DNA of 64,000 nt from an uncultured Blautia sp. (GTDB lineage Bacteria; Bacillota; Clostridia; Lachnospirales; Lachnospiraceae): positions 1 through 64,000 of the forward strand of contig NZ_CAKRNY010000009.1 of assembly GCF_934371575.1 (NCBI RefSeq), given 5' to 3'. Within the stretch, counting starts at the first letter, position 1; each line of letters opens with the position of its first letter. Under the pieces are notes generated by a model, which saw nothing but the letters and a program-made list of their open reading frames with translations, did no database searches and was not told the origin of the DNA. Shown in pieces: positions 58,025 through 64,000 of this stretch. The position numbers and the translations under genes are program-made.

Positions 58025-59290
58025 ATGAACAAGAAACTTATTTGCACATTAATGGCAGGTACACTGCTGGTTGGTACAGTTACCGGATGCGGCAGTTCCT
58101 CAGAGGGAGATTCTTCTGCAAAAGGAACAGAACTGGAACTTTTTTCCAGTAAGGCAGAGAACAAAGATATTCTTCAGAAGCTGGTAGACAAATTTAATGA
58201 GACACATGGGGACGTGACAATCAAGATCACAGCTCCGGCAGATGCAGGAACTGTATTGAAGACCAGAATGGCGAAGAATGATATGCCGGATATTGTTGCA
58301 ATGGGCGGTGACAACAACTATACAGAGGTGGAAAGTGCCGGAATGCTGGTGGACTTAAGCAATGAGGATTACATTTCCAACATCCAGGAATCCTACCTTC
58401 AGATGGTATATGATGTAAATAAGGACAAAGAAGAGAAAGTATACGGCGTTCCTTACGCAACAAATGCTTCCGGTGTCATTTATAACGTTGACAAATTCAA
58501 AGAATATGGCATTGAGATTCCAAAAACGTGGGACGAATTCATTGATGTGCTCGAGAAACTTCAGGATGCAGGTGAACAGCCACTTCTTATGACATACAAG
58601 GATGCCTGGACAAGTAACTGTCCATGGAACAGTATTGCATCTGACCTTGCTCCGGAAAGCTTCAATGATGACCGTAAAGCCGGTAAGACCACATTCGTTG
58701 GAACACACGAGGAAATTGCAGAAAAATATCTGAAGCTTCTTGATTATGCCCAGGACGATTTTATGGGACTTACCTATGATGATGGAAACAAAGCTTTTGC
58801 AAATGGAGAAGCTGCCATGATCATCAATGGAAACTGGGCAGTCAACCAGTACAAAAATGCAAATACAGATATCAATGTGGATATGTTTGCGTTCCCGGCT
58901 TCCAATGATGAATCCCAGAACTATGTAACTTCTGGTGTAGATGTACTTCTTGGTGTATGCAAAGACAGTGCAAATGAAGAAGTGGCAAAAGAATTTGTAT
59001 CCTTTATGCTTGAACCGGAAAATGCAAAAATGTACATTGATGATCAGTTTGCTTTCTCAGCCGTAAAAGGTGTAGAGCAGGAGAATGAGACAGTGGCAGG
59101 TGTGAAAGAAGATATTGCAGCTGGAAAGGTTGCCAACTTCCCAGATCATTACTATCCATCCGGATTTGACATGTCCGCACTTCTGACCGAAATGTGTCTG
59201 AACTATACAAACGGAATGGACAACGAGGAGAACATAAATCAGTTCCTTGCACAGTGCGATGAGAAATATGACATTGCAAATGTAGACTGA
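58025..59290 (+). CDS. sugar ABC transporter substrate-binding lipoprotein
   Basis: A 421-residue family 1 binding protein with lipobox TVTGC (Cys about 21) and a Ser/Gly-rich spacer after it. Later blocks SGVIYNVDKFKEYGIEIPKTWDEFIDVL and FANGEAAMIINGNWAV are typical. ATG 58025 has GGAGG (58012-58016) 8 nt upstream; the first ATG at 58010 lacks spacing. It is the first gene of an importer with genes for a GH13 and a GH31 alpha-glucosidase, so the ligand is probably an alpha-glucooligosaccharide. Confidence 0.93.
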   Translation: MNKKLICTLMAGTLLVGTVTGCGSSSEGDSSAKGTELELFSSKAENKDILQKLVDKFNETHGDVTIKITAPADAGTVLKTRMAKNDMPDIVAMGGDNNYTEVESAGMLVDLSNEDYISNIQESYLQMVYDVNKDKEEKVYGVPYATNASGVIYNVDKFKEYGIEIPKTWDEFIDVLEKLQDAGEQPLLMTYKDAWTSNCPWNSIASDLAPESFNDDRKAGKTTFVGTHEEIAEKYLKLLDYAQDDFMGLTYDDGNKAFANGEAAMIINGNWAVNQYKNANTDINVDMFAFPASNDESQNYVTSGVDVLLGVCKDSANEEVAKEFVSFMLEPENAKMYIDDQFAFSAVKGVEQENETVAGVKEDIAAGKVANFPDHYYPSGFDMSALLTEMCLNYTNGMDNEENINQFLAQCDEKYDIANVD

Positions 59291-59364
59291 TCTTTGTGAC
59301 GGATGGAAAATACAGGCGAAGGGTGAAGAACGTGAACCGTCACCTTTTGAACCGTATAAATTGT

Positions 59365-59397
59365 AAGGCTGCTGGTCACTGGGTGAACAGCAGCCTT
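59365..59397 (+). other. 10-bp hairpin between binding protein and permease genes
   Basis: AAGGCTGCTG (59365-59374) and CAGCAGCCTT (59388-59397), perfect, 13-nt loop, no T-run. It probably stabilises the 3' end of the binding-protein mRNA or slows polymerase, as in malE-malF. Confidence 0.6.
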
Positions 59398-59420
59398 GTA
59401 AGAAAATAAGGGAGGATTCC

Positions 59421-60308
59421 ATGAAGAATAAAGCCCCACGGAAAAAAACTGCTGTTAACCGGGTTTACTACATTTATGTAGGAATTCTTGCAGTTCTGTT
59501 TTTCACTTTCCACACCATTCCATTCTTAAAAGGTGTTCTGTACAGCTTTACGGACTGGAGAGGATATGGAGAGTGGAATTTTGTAGGACTTCGAAATTAT
59601 ATCCATATGTTTTCTGATGTGGATACAGGAAATGCATATTTGTTTACATTCAAATTTGCGGTGATCACCACCATACTGGTAAACGTGATCAGTCTGATAC
59701 TGGCCTGTGCATTAAATGCAAAGATCAAGTTTAAAAACACGATCAAAGCTTTTTATTTCCTTCCATATATGCTGGGAAGTCTGATCGTAGGATTTATTTT
59801 TAATTATATTTTTGCAAACCTGATTCCACAGCTGGGAAAAGGCCTTGGAATCAAAGCTTTAAGTGTAAATATTCTTGGAACCAATCATGCCATCTGGGGA
59901 ATTGTTGCGGTATCCTTATGGATCGGATGTGCTTTTAACACCCTGATCTACATTGCAGGACTTCAGTCCATCGACACAGATGTATATGAGGCTGCTGACC
60001 TGGATGGGGCGACCGGCTTCAAAAGATTCAGCAAGATCACATTCCCTCTGCTGGCACCATCTTTTACTATCAATATGGTACTTTCCGCAAAAGGCTATCT
60101 GATGGTTTATGATCAGATCATGGCTATGACAGAAGGCGGTCCGGGAACCAGTACAACATCTATTGCAGTATTAATCTACAAAAAAGGCTTCGGAGGCGGA
60201 CAGTTCGCCTATCAGTCAGCCAATGCAGTTATGCTTTTTGTGGTAGTGGTACTGGTTTCCGTATTCCAGCTGCGTGTACTTGAGAAGAGGGAGGAAAAAT
60301 TAGGATGA
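59421..60308 (+). CDS. sugar ABC transporter permease, MalF-like
   Basis: A 295-residue permease with six helices and the EAA loop DTDVYEAADLDGATGFKRFSKITFPLLAP. GGGAGGATTCC precedes ATG. Its last codons overlap the second permease gene by 4 nt. No ATPase gene is present, so a shared MsmX-type ATPase is expected. Confidence 0.93.
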   Translation: MKNKAPRKKTAVNRVYYIYVGILAVLFFTFHTIPFLKGVLYSFTDWRGYGEWNFVGLRNYIHMFSDVDTGNAYLFTFKFAVITTILVNVISLILACALNAKIKFKNTIKAFYFLPYMLGSLIVGFIFNYIFANLIPQLGKGLGIKALSVNILGTNHAIWGIVAVSLWIGCAFNTLIYIAGLQSIDTDVYEAADLDGATGFKRFSKITFPLLAPSFTINMVLSAKGYLMVYDQIMAMTEGGPGTSTTSIAVLIYKKGFGGGQFAYQSANAVMLFVVVVLVSVFQLRVLEKREEKLG

Positions 60309-61147
60309 AACAGAATACAGTGAAAGTAAAAGAGCGTTACAACTGGCCTGTTACGATCCTTTTGATCATTGGAATCGTACTTGTCATCCTGCTGCCTCTT
60401 TATATGGCATTGATGATCGCCATCAAGGATCCCACTGATATGAACAGCATTCTGGCACTGCCAAGAAAAATCAGACTTCAGAACTTTGCTGACGCCTGGG
60501 TAATGACAAATTTTCCGAGAAAGTTTTTTAATACAGCGTTTATCACAGTTGTGAATCTGTTTTTCACACTGATTACAAACTCTTTTGCAGCATATGCCAT
60601 CACAAGAAACCGGAAAAAGAGCAAATTTTTTTCCATTATGTATTATTACTTTATCAGTGCCATGTTTATACCGTTCCAGGTAATCATGCTTCCGTTGGTT
60701 GTACAGGCAAATGCTTTTCACCTGGATAACATTTTCGGAATTACATTCTTGTACATTATTTTCGGTCTGCCGATGAATACGTTCCTTTATACAGGTGCAG
60801 TAAAGGCAATCCCGGAGGCACTTGATGAAGCGGCTATGATTGACGGGGCAAATCCGATTCAGATTTTTTCCAGGATTATTTTCCCGGTTCTGAAGCCTAC
60901 CACAGCTACAGTAGCAATCCTTTCCTTTATGTGGACATGGAATGACTTTACCATGCCATTGGTACTGTTAAGTGATGAAAGCCAGCAGACACTGCAGCTT
61001 GCCCAGTATGTATTTAAAAAACAGTTTTCTGTTGATTATAATCTGGCATTTGCTTCTTATCTGCTAGTTCTGCTTCCAGTGCTGATCGTGTATATTTTCT
61101 GCCAGAAATGGATCATGAATGGCGTAGTTGCCGGTGCGGTTAAATAA
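60305..61147 (+). CDS. sugar ABC transporter permease, MalG-like
   Basis: A 280-residue permease with six helices, the EAA loop PEALDEAAMIDGANPIQIFSRIIFPVLKP and the end NGVVAGAVK. GAGGGAGGAAAAATTAGG precedes ATG. It pairs with the gene at 59421 and precedes the GH13 gene by 38 nt. Confidence 0.93.
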   Translation: MKQNTVKVKERYNWPVTILLIIGIVLVILLPLYMALMIAIKDPTDMNSILALPRKIRLQNFADAWVMTNFPRKFFNTAFITVVNLFFTLITNSFAAYAITRNRKKSKFFSIMYYYFISAMFIPFQVIMLPLVVQANAFHLDNIFGITFLYIIFGLPMNTFLYTGAVKAIPEALDEAAMIDGANPIQIFSRIIFPVLKPTTATVAILSFMWTWNDFTMPLVLLSDESQQTLQLAQYVFKKQFSVDYNLAFASYLLVLLPVLIVYIFCQKWIMNGVVAGAVK

Positions 61148-61185
61148 AGAAAACAAATATAAAATATCAGGAGGACAGCCGGGAA

Positions 61186-62859
61186 ATGAAGAAGAACTGG
61201 TGGAAAGAAAGTATTGTATATCAAATCTATCCAAAAAGCTTCAATGACAGCAATGGGGATGGAATTGGTGATATCAGAGGAATTATAGAGAAACTTGATT
61301 ATCTGAAAGAGCTTGGGGTAAATGTTCTGTGGATCTCACCTATGCTGGAGTCCCCACAGGATGACAATGGTTATGATATTTCAGATTATCGCAAAATCTA
61401 CAAAGATTATGGAACCATGGAGGATTACGGGGAGCTGCTTTCCCAGGCGCATGAGCGTGGAATCAAGGTGCTGATGGACCTGGTTGTAAATCATACTTCA
61501 GATGAGCACCAGTGGTTCCTGGAGAGCAGAAAGTCCAAGGACAATCCGTACCGTGACTATTACATCTGGAAAAATCCGGTAAACGGAAAAGAGCCAAATA
61601 ACTGGGGCGGTGCATTCGGCGGTTCTGCATGGGAATACGACAATGAGACACAGATGTATTACCTGCACCTGTTTTCCAAAAAACAGCCGGATCTGAACTG
61701 GGAAAATGAGAAAGTGCGCCAGGAAGTTTACGATATGATGAAATTCTGGTGTGACAAGGGAATCGACGGCTTCCGTATGGATGTGATTAGTATGATTTCA
61801 AAGGATCAGACTTTCCCGGATGGAGAAGTGAAAAGCGGCCTGTATGGGGATTTTGGCCCGTACAGCGTTCACGGTCCGCGGGTCCATGAATTTTTACAGG
61901 AAATGAACCGTGAAGTTTTGTCCAAATATGATATCATGACAGTTGGGGAAACCTCCGGTGTTACCATTGAAGAGGCACAGAAATATGCAGGGGAAGACAG
62001 TGGCGAGCTGAATATGGTGTTCCAGTTTGAACATGTAGAAGATGCTTCCCCACATGCGGAGTTTGGCAAATGGACCACTGACAGATATGATTTTAAGGCT
62101 TTCAAAAAGACGATGATCAAATGGCAGGAGGAACTTCAGGGAAAAGCATGGAACAGCCTTTTCCTGGGAAATCATGACCAGCCAAGAAGCGTTTCCAGAT
62201 TTGGAAATGACAATCCGGCATACCGGGAGACTTCTGCAAAAATGCTGGCAACCTGCCTCCATATGATGCAGGGTACTCCTTATGTATACCAGGGCGAAGA
62301 GCTTGGCATGACAAACGCATATTTTTGTAAGCTGGAAGATTATAAGGACATTGAGAGCATTCAGTATTATACCGAGCTGACAGATGCAGGGCTTATGGAG
62401 CCGGAGTATATGATGAAATGTCTGATGCTCCGAAGTCGTGACAATGCAAGGACACCTATGCAGTGGGATGGTTCTGAAAAAGCAGGCTTTACAGATGGAG
62501 AGCCGTGGATTAAAATAAATCCGAATTGTAAAGAGATCAATGCAGCCAGCCAGCTGGATGATCCGGATTCCATTTTCCATTATTATCAGAAGCTGATCGC
62601 TCTTCGCAAGGAGAAAGATATTATAGTGTACGGTGAGTTTGAACCGCTTTGCCGTGAGGATGACCAGATTTTTGCATATATAAGAAAGCTGGATGAGGAA
62701 AGGCTTCTTACTGTCTGCAATTTCAGTGAGCAGTCAGCAGAATTTGAAGTTCCTGCAGAATTTGAAGGTTCAAAGTGCCTGATCACAAACCTTGGCCGAA
62801 AAGTATTTGCGGGCAAGGTCGTGCTGAAACCTTATGAGGCATTTGTGTTATATAAATAA
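61186..62859 (+). CDS. malL: GH13 oligo-1,6-glucosidase
   Basis: A 557-residue intracellular alpha-glucosidase. The GH13 regions are DLVVNHTSDEH, GFRMDVISMI with nucleophile D199, VGETSGV with acid/base E255 and FLGNHDQPR with D331. The residue after the nucleophile is Val (V200); in this subfamily Val there goes with alpha-1,6 preference, while Ala or Thr goes with alpha-1,4. So isomaltose, panose or isomalto-oligosaccharides are likely substrates. There is no signal peptide. CAGGAGGACAGCC precedes ATG. Confidence 0.93.
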   Translation: MKKNWWKESIVYQIYPKSFNDSNGDGIGDIRGIIEKLDYLKELGVNVLWISPMLESPQDDNGYDISDYRKIYKDYGTMEDYGELLSQAHERGIKVLMDLVVNHTSDEHQWFLESRKSKDNPYRDYYIWKNPVNGKEPNNWGGAFGGSAWEYDNETQMYYLHLFSKKQPDLNWENEKVRQEVYDMMKFWCDKGIDGFRMDVISMISKDQTFPDGEVKSGLYGDFGPYSVHGPRVHEFLQEMNREVLSKYDIMTVGETSGVTIEEAQKYAGEDSGELNMVFQFEHVEDASPHAEFGKWTTDRYDFKAFKKTMIKWQEELQGKAWNSLFLGNHDQPRSVSRFGNDNPAYRETSAKMLATCLHMMQGTPYVYQGEELGMTNAYFCKLEDYKDIESIQYYTELTDAGLMEPEYMMKCLMLRSRDNARTPMQWDGSEKAGFTDGEPWIKINPNCKEINAASQLDDPDSIFHYYQKLIALRKEKDIIVYGEFEPLCREDDQIFAYIRKLDEERLLTVCNFSEQSAEFEVPAEFEGSKCLITNLGRKVFAGKVVLKPYEAFVLYK

Positions 62860-62902
62860 ACAGGTTACTGGACGCGAAGCAGACAGCAGCATAAACAGAC
62901 TG

Positions 62903-62930
62903 AAAGGGGCAAAATTTCCTGCCCCTTTTT
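62903..62930 (+). terminator. intrinsic terminator between the GH13 and GH31 genes
   Basis: AAAGGGGC (62903-62910) pairs with GCCCCTTT (62921-62928), 10-nt loop, tail TTTTT. It would limit expression of the GH31 gene, which starts 23 nt later with no obvious promoter between. Confidence 0.8.
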
Positions 62931-62952
62931 ATGAAAGACGAGGAAGAATGTT

Positions 62953-64000
62953 ATGATCAGAAAGTTCAGATACGGCGCTCCTTTTAATACGGAGGCGCTG
63001 ACAGAGGAGATTGAGACAGCGGATGGTGCTTTTCCGTATGGGAAGATCAGCCTGGAGAGTGGCTTTGATTTTACCTATGTGATGGATGAGGATGATATTG
63101 TCTACGGGCTTGGAGAGGCCAACCGTGGAATCAACAAAAGAGGTTACTGCTACATCAGCAATTGTACCGATGATCCAAACCACACGGAGGACAAGCGCTC
63201 CCTGTATGGTGCCCACAACCTTATTATCGTAAGTGGAAAGACAACCTTCGGTCTATTTTTCGATTATCCGTCTGAACTGACCTTTGACATTGGGTACACC
63301 AGAATGGATACCCTGAAGGTGACATGCGCAGATGCAGATCTGGATGTGTATGTGATTGAAGGTGAATCTGCCTATGATATTGTAAAGCAGTTCCGTCATG
63401 TGATCGGACGCAGCTATATTCCGCCGAAGTTTGCATTTGGCTTTGGGCAGAGCAGATGGGGATATACCACCAAGGAGGATTTTCGCAAGGTGGCAGCAGG
63501 ATATCGTGAGAATCACATTCCTTTGGATATGATTTACATGGACATTGATTATATGGATTCCTATAAGGACTTTACTTTGAATCCGGAGAATTTCCCTGAT
63601 TTCCCGGATTTTGTAAAAGAGATGAAAGACCAGGAGCTTCGCCTGATCCCCATTATTGATGCCGGTGTAAAAGTGGAAAGCGGCTACGATGTTTATGAGG
63701 AAGGTGTGGAAAAACGATACTTCTGCCAGCGGGAGGACGGAAGCAATTTTGTGGCAGCCGTATGGCCAGGAGACACTCATTTTCCGGATTTCCTGAACAA
63801 AGATGCCAGAAAGTGGTTCGGAGACAAATACAGCTTCTTGATCGATCAGGGAATCGAAGGCTTCTGGAATGATATGAATGAGCCTGCCATTTTCTATTCT
63901 TCAGAGGGAGTGGAAGAGGCAAAGAAGCTTGCCGGTGAATTTTCCCAGGACAAAGAAGGCAGGATTCCTGTTTGGAAAATGCAGGGTAAGCTAAATGATA
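62953..64000 (+). CDS. GH31 alpha-glucosidase, cut by the window edge
   Basis: An open frame from ATG 62953 (GAGGAAG upstream) to the window end, 349 codons with no stop. Family 31 motifs: YGLGEANRGINKRGY, FAFGFGQSRWGY, IPLDMIYMDIDYMDSY and the nucleophile D307 in GFWNDMNEPA. The N-terminal beta domain and the start of the TIM barrel are present; the acid/base and C-terminal domains lie outside. It is the third enzyme-linked gene of the alpha-glucoside locus. There is no signal peptide. Confidence 0.92.
   Translation, partial: MIRKFRYGAPFNTEALTEEIETADGAFPYGKISLESGFDFTYVMDEDDIVYGLGEANRGINKRGYCYISNCTDDPNHTEDKRSLYGAHNLIIVSGKTTFGLFFDYPSELTFDIGYTRMDTLKVTCADADLDVYVIEGESAYDIVKQFRHVIGRSYIPPKFAFGFGQSRWGYTTKEDFRKVAAGYRENHIPLDMIYMDIDYMDSYKDFTLNPENFPDFPDFVKEMKDQELRLIPIIDAGVKVESGYDVYEEGVEKRYFCQREDGSNFVAAVWPGDTHFPDFLNKDARKWFGDKYSFLIDQGIEGFWNDMNEPAIFYSSEGVEEAKKLAGEFSQDKEGRIPVWKMQGKLND

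Overview
The window looks like a spore-forming, anaerobic, gut-type Firmicute of the Lachnospiraceae (Blautia-like). The basis is moderate-to-low GC, strong AGGAGG ribosome sites, a spoVA sporulation operon, YesM/YesN-type sugar regulators, CUT1 sugar ABC transporters, and protein families typical of that group. The placement is inferred from gene content, not from a search. I saw no rRNA, tRNA, insertion sequence, prophage or CRISPR array.

Layout. 1-1015: a 53-bp tandem repeat array (cut by the window edge) and a PD-(D/E)XK-like nuclease. 1066-4879: a thiamine-thiazole operon (thiS-thiF-thiG-thiH-thiE/tenI) behind a TPP riboswitch. 4908-6405: a TetR regulator and a seven-helix membrane protein sharing one operator sequence. 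6431-9055 (-): an aldehyde dehydrogenase and an iron alcohol dehydrogenase. 9231-12553: a ribosomal-protection-like GTPase fused to an NYN nuclease domain, then greA. 12573-16738: a Na/phosphate cotransporter and a PhoP/PhoR-like two-component system with PHO-box-like repeats. 16750-17475 (-): nagB.

17666-34913 is mainly host-glycan metabolism. A three-component sensor (YesM kinase, YesN regulator, solute-binding lipoprotein) precedes an ABC importer. An intracellular GH29 fucosidase, a Gfo/Idh oxidoreductase and a GNAT-like acyltransferase follow, then a nucleotidyltransferase, a NahK-like kinase and GalE. Together these could import fucosylated or amino-sugar oligosaccharides, cleave them inside the cell and feed them into UDP-sugar pools. 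A HAD hydrolase, a thioredoxin-reductase-like protein and a B12-binding radical SAM protein end this stretch.

34929-47587 is mostly housekeeping: a 34-residue membrane peptide, a lone AIR-synthase C-domain, trmL, mutS2 with a two-component system, yhaM, rlmD, a large membrane protein, a GNAT, a flavodoxin and metY. 47712-52651: a large LuxR-type ATPase regulator followed by two secreted proteins. 52677-55377 (-): spoVAC-AD-AE-AA behind a sigma-G-like promoter. 55459 to the end: AraC and LacI regulators, a second sugar ABC importer, a GH13 oligo-1,6-glucosidase and a GH31 alpha-glucosidase cut by the window edge, together an isomalto-oligosaccharide-type locus.

Points most worth a second look are the GTPase-NYN fusion, the 53-bp alternating repeats, a dispersed hairpin element in four copies, the TetR/7-TM unit with its operators, the three-component sugar sensor, and the LuxR regulator with two unknown secreted proteins.
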